From Paracoccaceae bacterium (GTDB lineage: Bacteria > Pseudomonadota > Alphaproteobacteria > Rhodobacterales > Rhodobacteraceae): a stretch of 64,000 nt of DNA. The DNA is taken from contig WKFI01000014.1 in assembly GCA_014872875.1 (NCBI GenBank), positions 1-64,000 on the forward strand, read 5' to 3'. The notes below the pieces were generated by a model. That model was not told the DNA's origin. It searched no databases and saw only the letters and a list, made by a program, of their open reading frames with translations. A program made the position numbers and the translations under genes. Each line of letters opens with the position of its first letter. Within the stretch, counting starts at the first letter, position 1. This document shows, piece by piece, positions 55,543 to 63,014 of this stretch.

Positions 55543-56664
55543 ATGACGGCTCAGCCCGATCAGTCCCGCGACTCCGCTGGCCGCATCATCATATCGGTTG
55601 ACGCCATGGGCGGAGACGCCGGCCCCACTGCTGTGGTGGCCGGCCTTGCCAAATCGGCCAAAAAGAACCCGGACATCGGGTTCATCCTGCACGGCCCCGA
55701 AGAGGAGCTGCGCAAACTTGTTGCGCGCAAGCGTATCCTGGACGGGCGCGTCGATGTGCGCCACGCCGAAGACGTCGTCACAATGGAAGACAAGCCAAGC
55801 CATGTCATGCGCAATGGCAAAGGCACTTCCATGTGGTCGGCGCTCGATTCGGTCAAAAAGGGTGAAGCTGACGGAGCCGTGTCCTGCGGGAACACCGGGG
55901 CTCTGATGGCCCTGTCGATGCTGCGGTTGCGCAAGCTGCCGGGTGTAAATCGCCCGGCTATTGCCGTGTTGTGGCCGTCGCGCAACCCGCAAGGTTTCAA
56001 CGTTATGCTGGATGTTGGCGCCGATATTCGCGCCGACGCCAATGACCTGTTGCAATACGCCCTGATGGGCGCGTCCTATGCTCGCAACGGCATGGAGTTG
56101 AGCCGCCCCCGTGTCGGTCTTCTTAATGTCGGCACCGAAGAACACAAAGGCCGCGCCGAGCTCAAGGAAGCGCATGGTCTGATCACCAACAACGCAGATG
56201 CCGCGAATTTCGAGTTTGTTGGATTCGTCGAAGGCGGTGATATTCCCGGTGATGTTGCCGACGTGATCGTCACCGACGGTTTCACGGGCAATGTCGCAAT
56301 CAAGACCGGTGAAGGCACGGCCAGCCTGATCTCGGATCTTTTGCGCGAGGCTTTCAAGTATTCGCCTCTTTCCCGCCTGGCCTCATTGCTCGCCTACACA
56401 TCTCTTCAACGACTGAAGAAGCGGATCGACCCGCGCCGCGTGAATGGCGGCGTGTTTCTGGGGCTGAACGGCACGGTGGTAAAATCCCACGGAAGCGCAG
56501 ACGCAACTGGTGTATCGGCTGCCGTAAAGCTGGCCTTCCAGCTGGCACAGAGCGGCTTTGCAGAAAGACTGGCTGCGCGGGTTGCATCCGCTCGCACTGT
56601 CTCCCAAGATACGGATCAGTCGGCATCGGCTGAAAATCAGAAAAATAATGAAGGGCAGGCCTGA
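55543..56664 (+). CDS. plsX: Phosphate acyltransferase PlsX
   Basis: Converts acyl-ACP to acyl-phosphate for phosphatidic acid synthesis, 373 residues. IIISVDAMGGDAGPTAVVAGLAKS, GNTGALMALSMLRLRKLPGVNRPAIAVLWPS, MLDVGADIRADANDLLQYALMG and VTDGFTGNVAIKTGEGTASLISDLL are PlsX motifs. It lies between rpmF and fabH, the classical order of the lipid-initiation cluster, with 3 bases to fabH. Confidence 0.96.
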   Translation: MTAQPDQSRDSAGRIIISVDAMGGDAGPTAVVAGLAKSAKKNPDIGFILHGPEEELRKLVARKRILDGRVDVRHAEDVVTMEDKPSHVMRNGKGTSMWSALDSVKKGEADGAVSCGNTGALMALSMLRLRKLPGVNRPAIAVLWPSRNPQGFNVMLDVGADIRADANDLLQYALMGASYARNGMELSRPRVGLLNVGTEEHKGRAELKEAHGLITNNADAANFEFVGFVEGGDIPGDVADVIVTDGFTGNVAIKTGEGTASLISDLLREAFKYSPLSRLASLLAYTSLQRLKKRIDPRRVNGGVFLGLNGTVVKSHGSADATGVSAAVKLAFQLAQSGFAERLAARVASARTVSQDTDQSASAENQKNNEGQA

Positions 56665-56667
56665 AGA

Positions 56668-57639
56668 ATGACACGACGCGCCGTGGTAACCGGGGTTGGA
56701 CATTACCTGCCCGAACGCGTGGTTCCGAACAGCGAATTCGAATCGACACTGGACACCACCGACGAATGGATTCGCAGCCGTTCCGGGATCGAGCGCCGTC
56801 ATTTCGCGGCCGAAGGCGAAACAACTTCGGATCTGGCCACAAAAGCCGCCCGCGCAGCATTGGAAGACGCAGGCTGTGACCTCGATGCGGTGGATGCCAT
56901 CGTGGTTGCGACCTCCACGGCCGACCTGACCTTCCCCTCTGCTGCAACCATGGTTCAGGCCCGCTTGGGGATGACCTCGGGTTTTGCTTTTGACGTCCAA
57001 GCTGTTTGCGCAGGTTTTGTCTATGCGCTCAGCAACGCGAACGCGCTGATTCTGTCGGGCCAGGCCGACCGTGTTCTGGTTATCGGAGCCGAGACATTTT
57101 CCCGCATCATGGACTGGACCGACCGATCCACCTGCGTGCTGTTCGGCGACGGTGCCGGTGCGCTGCTTTTGGAAGCGCAGGAGGGCGAAGGCCGCAACAC
57201 CGATCGCGGTATCTTGGCCGTCGATCTGAATTCCGACGGTCGCTACAAGGATCTGCTCTATGTGGATGGCGGCGTTTCGACCCAAACCACCGGACATCTG
57301 CGCATGCAGGGCAATCAGGTCTTCCGGCATGCTGTTGAAAAGCTTGCAAAAACGGCCAACACCTCGCTGGAACGTGCAGGACTGACCAGCGATGATGTGG
57401 ATTGGATCGTGCCGCACCAGGCCAATATCCGCATCATTCAGGGCACCGCCAAGAAGATGGGTCTGGGCATGGACAAAGTGGTTGTCACCGTCCAGGATCA
57501 CGGCAACACTTCGGCCGCTTCGATCCCGCTGGCGCTGTCTGTCGGCAAGCAGAAAGGTCAGATCAAATCCGGCGATCTGATCGTCACTGAAGCCATTGGC
57601 GGCGGGCTGGCCTGGGGCTCGGTAGTTGTGCGCTGGTAA
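56668..57639 (+). CDS. fabH: Beta-ketoacyl-ACP synthase III
   Basis: Condenses acetyl-CoA with malonyl-ACP to start fatty-acid synthesis, 323 residues. The catalytic triad is Cys114 (VQAVCAGF), His250 (IVPHQANIRI) and Asn280 (DHGNTSAASIP). DTTDEWIRSRSGIERR near the start is a FabH hallmark. It is translated directly after plsX; a short GC hairpin after the stop may end the transcript. Confidence 0.97.
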   Translation: MTRRAVVTGVGHYLPERVVPNSEFESTLDTTDEWIRSRSGIERRHFAAEGETTSDLATKAARAALEDAGCDLDAVDAIVVATSTADLTFPSAATMVQARLGMTSGFAFDVQAVCAGFVYALSNANALILSGQADRVLVIGAETFSRIMDWTDRSTCVLFGDGAGALLLEAQEGEGRNTDRGILAVDLNSDGRYKDLLYVDGGVSTQTTGHLRMQGNQVFRHAVEKLAKTANTSLERAGLTSDDVDWIVPHQANIRIIQGTAKKMGLGMDKVVVTVQDHGNTSAASIPLALSVGKQKGQIKSGDLIVTEAIGGGLAWGSVVVRW

Positions 57640-57661
57640 GCCGCCCCGGCGGGTTTCTTCC
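57640..57661 (+). terminator. Possible weak terminator after fabH
   Basis: CCGCC and GGCGG enclose a very short loop at 57641-57652 and are followed by GTTTCTTCC. The stem is compact and the T-run broken, so efficiency is doubtful. Confidence 0.4.
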
Positions 57662-57683
57662 TAAGATCCGCAATTCATTGATA

Positions 57684-57713
57684 TTGACAGGGAAATTCCC
57701 AACACCCTATTGT
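57684..57713 (+). promoter_or_regulatory. Sigma-70-type promoter of ihfA with palindrome in the spacer
   Basis: TTGACA at 57684-57689 and TATTGT at 57708-57713 are 18 bases apart, 24 bases before the ihfA ATG. The spacer begins with the 11-bp palindrome GGGAAATTCCC (57690-57700), which could be a regulator site covering the promoter. Confidence 0.55.
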
Positions 57714-57736
57714 TTCTCAAACAGACGGGGAACGGT

Positions 57737-58039
57737 ATGGGCGGAAAAACACTTACACGTATGGATTTGAGCGAAGCAGTTTTCAGGGAAGTTGGACTGT
57801 CCCGCAATGAAAGCGCTCAATTGGTTGAAAGCATGTTGCAGCATATTTCCGATGCGCTGGTGCGCGGCGAACAGGTCAAGATCTCCTCGTTCGGCACGTT
57901 CAGTGTGCGGGACAAGACTGCCCGCGTAGGTCGCAATCCTAAAACCGGTGAGGAAGTCCCGATTCAGCCCCGCCGCGTGCTGACCTTCCGCCCGTCGCAT
58001 CTGATGAAAGATCGCGTCGCCGCCGGAAACAAAAAGTAA
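57737..58039 (+). CDS. ihfA: Integration host factor subunit alpha
   Basis: Small DNA-bending protein of 100 residues that pairs with IHF-beta. [42 protein letters not shown] and the DNA-intercalating arm [23 protein letters not shown] are canonical. ATG 57737 ([10 protein letters not shown]) is used; an earlier in-frame start at 57710 overlaps the promoter. The ihfA-merR pair after plsX-fabH is typical of alphaproteobacteria. Confidence 0.95.
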   Translation: MGGKTLTRMDLSEAVFREVGLSRNESAQLVESMLQHISDALVRGEQVKISSFGTFSVRDKTARVGRNPKTGEEVPIQPRRVLTFRPSHLMKDRVAAGNKK

Positions 58040-58054
58040 CAAGGCCAGATCCAC

Positions 58055-58957
58055 ATGACCAAATCTCCTGACGCCTTTCGCACAATCAGCGAAGTTGCGG
58101 AGTGGCTCGGGATACAGGCGCATGTTCTGCGTTTCTGGGAAAGCAAGTTCACTCAGGTGAAGCCGGTAAAACGCGCAGGTGGACGACGGTATTACAGACC
58201 ATCGGACATGCTGTTGATTGGTGGCATCAAAAAGCTGCTTCACGATGACGGTCTGACCATAAAAGGCGTCCAGAAAATCATTCGTGAACAAGGTGTCGCA
58301 CATGTTTCTTCCTTGTCGCAATCTCTGGACGAACCTGCTCCTCCTTCAGTGACTATTTCCGGGACATCCACTTCGGTTCCCGATTTTTCGTCACCCCGAT
58401 CAGACCCGGACGCGTCAGCGCCCAAACAAATCGATATGGACCTGTCCACGCCATCCAATGATGACGCCTCTGTTTCTGAGGGTGTAGACGACTCTGACGC
58501 CGTCACGGCAACCGAACCCGCGATGGAAATCTCGTCCGTCGATGCGCTGCTGGCAGAAGAAAATCCATCGGCGGAGGAAGACACCGATATGGCGGTCCCA
58601 CCTGCCGCCGCTTTTTCGACATCCGAGGATGAGATTGACCAGACCGCCTCTGTCCGGGAAGACGTACCAGAGCCCGCTGTCACCCCGGAATCGATCGCAT
58701 CACCAGAGTCGTCAGACACCAATCTTTCAGGTGAGGAAGACGCCGACCTTCCCCCTTCGGACGTACCCCACTCTCAGCCGTCATTGGGCGCGGACATTCC
58801 CGCCTTTGATGAATCCACGATCACGGCCAGGCCCGGTCCGCTGACCGCTTTGGTCACTCTCGGGACACTGGACGCCGCTCTGACCGCAGAATTGCGCCAA
58901 ATCGCAAGCACTCTGAGGCAGATCAGCGAACGCCGGGCAAATCTGACAACGGAATGA
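58055..58957 (+). CDS. MerR family regulator with long acidic tail
   Basis: A 300-residue protein. The winged-helix MerR domain covers about 8-78: [74 protein letters not shown]. The usual effector-binding coiled coil is replaced by about 170 residues rich in Asp, Glu, Ser, Pro and Thr, probably disordered, ending in a short predicted helix ([31 protein letters not shown]). No metal-binding cysteines are seen. It lies 15 bases after ihfA, so probably co-transcribed. Targets unknown. Confidence 0.85.
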   Translation: MTKSPDAFRTISEVAEWLGIQAHVLRFWESKFTQVKPVKRAGGRRYYRPSDMLLIGGIKKLLHDDGLTIKGVQKIIREQGVAHVSSLSQSLDEPAPPSVTISGTSTSVPDFSSPRSDPDASAPKQIDMDLSTPSNDDASVSEGVDDSDAVTATEPAMEISSVDALLAEENPSAEEDTDMAVPPAAAFSTSEDEIDQTASVREDVPEPAVTPESIASPESSDTNLSGEEDADLPPSDVPHSQPSLGADIPAFDESTITARPGPLTALVTLGTLDAALTAELRQIASTLRQISERRANLTTE

Positions 58958-59016
58958 ATTTTAGGCGTGTTTTTCGCTTGCCCCCTGCTGAGAATACAGT
59001 ATGACATCACCAACGT

Positions 59017-59093
59017 CGGGCTATGGCGCAGCCTGGTAGCGCGTCCGTCTGGGGGACGGAAGGTCGCAGGTTCGAGTCCTGCTAGCCCGACCA
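59017..59093 (+). tRNA. tRNA-Pro(GGG)
   Basis: A complete cloverleaf: acceptor CGGGCTA pairs with TAGCCCG, D arm GCGCAGCCTGGTAGCGC, anticodon arm TCCGT-CTGGGGG-ACGGA with anticodon GGG, T arm GCAGGTTCGAGTCCTGC, discriminator A and encoded CCA at 59091-59093. Confidence 0.96.
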
Positions 59094-59098
59094 ATCGA

Positions 59099-59129
59099 AA
59101 ACGCCCGGGGCCAAAATCCCCGGGCGTTT
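59099..59129 (+). terminator. Terminator after tRNA-Pro
   Basis: AAACGCCCGGGG (59099-59110) pairs with CCCCGGGCGTTT (59118-59129) around a 7-base loop, 5 bases after the tRNA. The T-run is short (TTTC). Confidence 0.75.
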
Positions 59130-59151
59130 CGCATATCTGAAAGGGGCAGAA

Positions 59152-60222
59152 ATGACCGGCGTTCTTCCTAGCCAAGCCATTGAAAGAATGATTCTTTCCG
59201 GCGAAATCTCTGCCTCACCCGCCGTTGAACAAGCGCAGATTCAGCCCGCAAGTCTTGATCTGCGTCTGGGCAACGTCGCGTATCGTGTGCGGGCTTCCTT
59301 TCTCGCTGGATCGGACCGCACAGTCGAAGACCGCCTGTCAGAATTCGAGATGCATCGGATCGATCTCAGCCAAGGCGCCGTTCTGGAAAAGGGTTGTGTC
59401 TACGTTGTGCCGTTAATGGAGGCGCTGAACCTGCCAGACAACGTAACGGCAGTGGCGAACGCCAAAAGCTCAACCGGTAGGCTGGATCTGCTAACGCGGA
59501 TGATCACGGATGGTGGTACCGAATTCGATCGGGTCAAACCAGGTTACAAGGGTCCGCTCTACGCCGAGATCTGCCCCCGCTCCTTTTCGGTTCTGGTGCG
59601 ACCTGGCATGCGGTTGAATCAGATTCGATTCCGTTCGGGTCAGGCCGTTCTGGGCGACGAAGCCTTACGCCAGCTGCATGCTGAAACGCCGTTGGTGGAC
59701 GGATCGGCGGTAATCGAGGATGGGCTGGGATTCTCGGTCGATCTTCGGCTGCCGGGCTCTGACCTGGTCGGGTACCGTGCTAAACCTCATACCGGCGTAA
59801 TCGATCTCGAGCAGATCGGCGCTTATGACCCCGCCGAGTATTGGGAAGAAGTGCGCAGTACGGAGGGTCGGATCATCCTCGACCCTGGTGCGTTCTATAT
59901 TCTGGTCAGTCGCGAGGCAGTGCATATTCCGCCGCTATATGCAGCGGAAATGGCACCCTATTTGGCGATGGTCGGTGAATTCAGGGTGCATTATGCAGGG
60001 TTCTTTGATCCCGGATTCGGCCACGCCGAAGCTGGCGGAGCAGGCTCTCGCGGGGTTCTGGAAGTACGCTGCCACGAAGCACCATTTGTGCTGGAACATG
60101 GCCAGATCGTTGGTCGTCTTGTCTACGAACGCATGGCTGAAATACCCGAACAACTTTATGGTTCCGGCATTGCTTCAAACTACCAAGGTCAGGGTCTGAA
60201 ACTCTCCAAACACTTCAAGTAA
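59152..60222 (+). CDS. dcd: 2'-deoxycytidine 5'-triphosphate deaminase, double-length form
   Basis: Deaminates dCTP to dUTP for thymidylate synthesis. At 356 residues it is nearly twice the E. coli enzyme (about 193) and matches the alphaproteobacterial long form, apparently two dUTPase-like beta folds in tandem. The N-terminal half has QIQPASLDLRLGNVAYRVRASF, VTAVANAKSSTGRLDLLTRMITDGGTEFDRVKPGYKGPLYAEICPRSF and VRPGMRLNQIRFR; the second half repeats the layout (ILVSREAVHIPPLYAAEM, HYAGFFDPGFGHAEAGG). It follows tRNA-Pro and its terminator. Confidence 0.9.
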   Translation: MTGVLPSQAIERMILSGEISASPAVEQAQIQPASLDLRLGNVAYRVRASFLAGSDRTVEDRLSEFEMHRIDLSQGAVLEKGCVYVVPLMEALNLPDNVTAVANAKSSTGRLDLLTRMITDGGTEFDRVKPGYKGPLYAEICPRSFSVLVRPGMRLNQIRFRSGQAVLGDEALRQLHAETPLVDGSAVIEDGLGFSVDLRLPGSDLVGYRAKPHTGVIDLEQIGAYDPAEYWEEVRSTEGRIILDPGAFYILVSREAVHIPPLYAAEMAPYLAMVGEFRVHYAGFFDPGFGHAEAGGAGSRGVLEVRCHEAPFVLEHGQIVGRLVYERMAEIPEQLYGSGIASNYQGQGLKLSKHFK

Positions 60223-60287
60223 GAAACGCAGGGCGTTGATTTTAAGTTAATTTAAAGTCTTCCGACATGCGTTTTCACCGGTGTCGC

Positions 60288-60503
60288 TTATTTGCGGTGT
60301 TTGTTCCGCAGGCGCTGCAGCTCATCGATATGTTGGTCGTCCGCAACATGACCTTGTGGTTGATGCTGTTGTCGCTGGCCACCCTTTCGACCTTTACCAG
60401 ACATTGCGCTGGATGCGGCGTTCATACCCGCATTGACGCCGGTGTTGATCAACCGGCGCATGATGGTGCGGGTCACCATGTTCATGATCTGATTGGCGTT
60501 CAT
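60288..60503 (-). CDS. Hypothetical 71-residue basic protein
   Basis: From ATG 60503 with AAGGA 8 bases upstream: MNANQIMNMVTRTIMRRLINTGVNAGMNAAS followed by a Gly/Lys/Arg/Gln-rich stretch and a short charged end (DDQHIDELQRLRNKHRK). The N-terminal 35 residues form a Met-rich amphipathic helix. Many roseobacters have a similar small protein next to scpAB; I do not know its function. Confidence 0.7.
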   Translation of the reverse strand: MNANQIMNMVTRTIMRRLINTGVNAGMNAASSAMSGKGRKGGQRQQHQPQGHVADDQHIDELQRLRNKHRK

Positions 60504-60569
60504 GTGTTTGTTCCTTAGCTGCCCAACACTCAATATAGCAATAAAATGCGACGTTTTCAGGGCGCCCGG

Positions 60570-61226
60570 TCATTCTTCTTCAAAGAGTTCGGGCTGATCG
60601 TCGATCACATCCTCGTCATCATCGTCTTCGTCACTGCCCGACAAGATCCCCGGCGGCGGGCGGTTTTCCAACAATCCGGCGGCGCGCAGCTCTTTCACGC
60701 CCGGCAGATCGCGTGCGCTTTCCAATCCGAAATGGTCCAGAAACTCGGGCGTCACCACGAAAGTTACCGGCCGCCCCGGTGTCATCCGCCTGCGCCCCAG
60801 TCGTATCCATTCCATCTCCAGCAGCTGATCAATGGTTCCGCGCGACACGGAGACGCCCCGGATCTCTTCGATCTCGGCGCGGGTCACCGGCTGATGGTAA
60901 GCAATGATCGCCAGCGTTTCGACCGCCGCCCGGGAGAGTTTCCGGGTTTCAACCGTCTCACGTTGCATCAGGAAGCCCAGATCCGGCGCGGTACGTATGG
61001 CCCAGGCGTCGCCAACTCGCACTATGCGCACACCCCGCCCTTCATAACGTCCTTTGAGATGCTCCAACGCTTGCTTCACATCACAGCCGATCGGCATCCG
61101 GTTTTCCAACTCGCGCACCGTGACGGGCTCGGGGCTGGCAAACAGCACTGCCTCGACCATGCGCTCCTGCTCTGCCATGGGCGGCGCTTCGAACAGGCTG
61201 TCATGGGTGCCAGCCGCGTCATTCAT
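60570..61226 (-). CDS. scpB: Segregation and condensation protein B
   Basis: Kleisin-associated winged-helix protein of the SMC-ScpAB condensin, 218 residues. MVEAVLFASPEPVTVRELENRM, RYEGRGVRIVRVGDAWAIRTAPDLGFL, KLSRAAVETLAIIAYHQPVTRAEIEEIRGVS and GRPVTFVVTPEFLDHFGL are ScpB motifs; an acidic tail (SDEDDDDEDVIDDQPELFEEE) ends it. Its start overlaps the scpA stop by 4 bases. Confidence 0.95.
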   Translation of the reverse strand: MNDAAGTHDSLFEAPPMAEQERMVEAVLFASPEPVTVRELENRMPIGCDVKQALEHLKGRYEGRGVRIVRVGDAWAIRTAPDLGFLMQRETVETRKLSRAAVETLAIIAYHQPVTRAEIEEIRGVSVSRGTIDQLLEMEWIRLGRRRMTPGRPVTFVVTPEFLDHFGLESARDLPGVKELRAAGLLENRPPPGILSGSDEDDDDEDVIDDQPELFEEE

Positions 61227-62017
61227 GCTCCGTCCTCCTTGCGCTTGCGCAGCTGAATTGGCGCAAACGTATCACTCTGCTGAATTTCAAGCCGCCCTTC
61301 CTTGACCAGTTCCAGAGAGGCCGCAAAGGTCGCCGCAGTCGCAGATCGCCGTTTGACCGGGTCGCTATGCCAGCCTTCGGGCAGATAGCTCAGCAGATCG
61401 GTCCAACCGCCTGAAAAACCGATCAACCCCCGCATCCGATCCAGCGCCTGTTCCATGGTAAAGACGGAATCGCGGTCCATCACGAAGGGGCGGAATTCGT
61501 CCTTGGTGCGGATCCGTGCATAGGCCTGCATCAGATCCAGCAGGGTCGCGGTATAGGTCACCGTCTTGATCCGGGTGATGTCTTCGCCCTGCCCGCGGGC
61601 AAAGAAATCACGCCCCAATCGGTCGCGTCCCATCAGCCGGGCCGCCGCATCCCGCATAGCCTGAAGGCGCTCAAGCTGAAACGCCAAATGCGCGGCCAGT
61701 TCTTCGCCCGAGGGTCCTTCCTCGCTGGGATCAGGTGGCAGCAACAGCCGTGACTTCAGAAACGCCAGCCAGGCCGCCATCACCAGATAATCCGCCGCCA
61801 GTTCGATCCGCAGTTCCTTGGCCTTTTCGACAAAAGCCAGATATTGCCGCGCGAGCTCCAGGACCGAGATCTTGCGCAAATCCACTTTCTGGGTGCGCGA
61901 CAGGGTTAGCAGGACATCCAACGGGCCTTCGAACCCGTCCACATCAACGATCAGTGCTTCGGCTGCCAGCCGTTCTTCGACTGTCAGATTTGTGTCCTGA
62001 AAAAGGTTATCCGTCAT
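61223..62017 (-). CDS. scpA: Segregation and condensation protein A
   Basis: Kleisin subunit of bacterial condensin, 264 residues. VDGFEGPLDVLLTLSRTQKVDLRKISVLELARQYLAFV and ELAADYLVMAAWLAFLKSRLLLP are the N-terminal SMC-binding hallmarks, and SATAATFAASLELVKEGRLEIQQSDTFAPIQLR ends the protein. It overlaps nagZ by 11 bases and scpB by 4, so all three are translated from one message. Confidence 0.95.
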   Translation of the reverse strand: MTDNLFQDTNLTVEERLAAEALIVDVDGFEGPLDVLLTLSRTQKVDLRKISVLELARQYLAFVEKAKELRIELAADYLVMAAWLAFLKSRLLLPPDPSEEGPSGEELAAHLAFQLERLQAMRDAAARLMGRDRLGRDFFARGQGEDITRIKTVTYTATLLDLMQAYARIRTKDEFRPFVMDRDSVFTMEQALDRMRGLIGFSGGWTDLLSYLPEGWHSDPVKRRSATAATFAASLELVKEGRLEIQQSDTFAPIQLRKRKEDGA

Positions 62018-63014
62018 ACACCTGTCCGCCCATCAGGGCAGATAGTTCCGCGTCAGCCGCATCCGTGTCAAGCGGCTGGGGCGTTTGCCGCATCGCCAGC
62101 GCCCGTTCGGCCCGCTCCTGGGCGATCTCGGACATTTCTCCAGCGGCCCGGGCCGTTTCGGCCCGTTCGGCAAAGCTGCCATTGCAATGCAGGATCACGT
62201 CACAGCCCGCGGCCAGCGCGGATTGTGACAGATCCGTCAAGGACCCGCTGAGAGCCTTCATCGAGATATCATCGGTCATGATCAGCCCGTCAAAGCCGAT
62301 CTGGTTGCGGATCAGATCCATGACCACCGGTGACAGCGTGGCCGGAGCCGCATCAATCGCGTTATAAACCAGATGCGCGGTCATCCCCATGGGTAGGTCG
62401 TTCAGTTGCCGAAACGCCTCGAAATCCGACTGGTCCAAGGTTTTTGCATCCAGGGTCACATGCGGCAGGTCATAATGGCTGTCCTGCGTCGCACGGCCAT
62501 GACCGGGAATATGTTTCAACACCGGCAAGACGCCGCCATCCAGATGAGCCTGAGCCGTCGCGCGAGCCAAACCGGCCACAACTTCCGTGTTGCTGCCATA
62601 ACAGCGGTTTCTGAGGAACGGATGAGTTTCCGCCTGGGCCAAATCAGCCATCGGTGCGCAGTTCGAATCTATTCCCAGATCATGCAGCTCATGTGCAATC
62701 AGACGATAGCGCAGATACATGGCGCGCTCGGCAGCCGCTCCGGCGCGCTCCACATGCTCCAGCGGTGGCAGCCATTCTCGCGCAAGCGGTTGCCGCAACC
62801 GCTGCACCCGTCCACCTTCCTGATCAATTGTGATCAGACAATCCCGGTCCACGGCTTCGCGAAAATCGGCGCATAAGGCACGGACCTGATCAGCACTCTC
62901 GACATTGCGGGCAAACAAGATGAAGCCGAACGGGTTCACATCCCGAAACAGCGCTTTCTCCTCAGTCGTCAGGCGCAAGCCTTCGGCATCCAGAATGGTG
63001 GCCCCGAACCTCAC
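62007..63014 (-). CDS. nagZ: Beta-N-acetylhexosaminidase
   Basis: Cytosolic glycosidase of family GH3 releasing GlcNAc from muropeptides during cell-wall recycling, 335 residues. FVLFARN-like FGFILFARNVESADQVRALC, ITIDQEGGRVQRL, NCAPMADLAQ, KHIPGHGRATQDSHYDLP (catalytic His/Asp loop) and GLIMTDDISMKAL (nucleophile Asp) are present. The GTG start overlaps the stop of the SPOR gene. AnmK, encoded at 44.7-45.8 kb, acts in the same recycling pathway. Confidence 0.95.
   Translation of the reverse strand: MRFGATILDAEGLRLTTEEKALFRDVNPFGFILFARNVESADQVRALCADFREAVDRDCLITIDQEGGRVQRLRQPLAREWLPPLEHVERAGAAAERAMYLRYRLIAHELHDLGIDSNCAPMADLAQAETHPFLRNRCYGSNTEVVAGLARATAQAHLDGGVLPVLKHIPGHGRATQDSHYDLPHVTLDAKTLDQSDFEAFRQLNDLPMGMTAHLVYNAIDAAPATLSPVVMDLIRNQIGFDGLIMTDDISMKALSGSLTDLSQSALAAGCDVILHCNGSFAERAETARAAGEMSEIAQERAERALAMRQTPQPLDTDAADAELSALMGGQVYDG

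Noticed and set aside
59017-59150. tRNA-Pro as an integration site
   Set aside because: The downstream genes are core (dcd, scpAB, nagZ), and no integrase or repeated tRNA end is seen.
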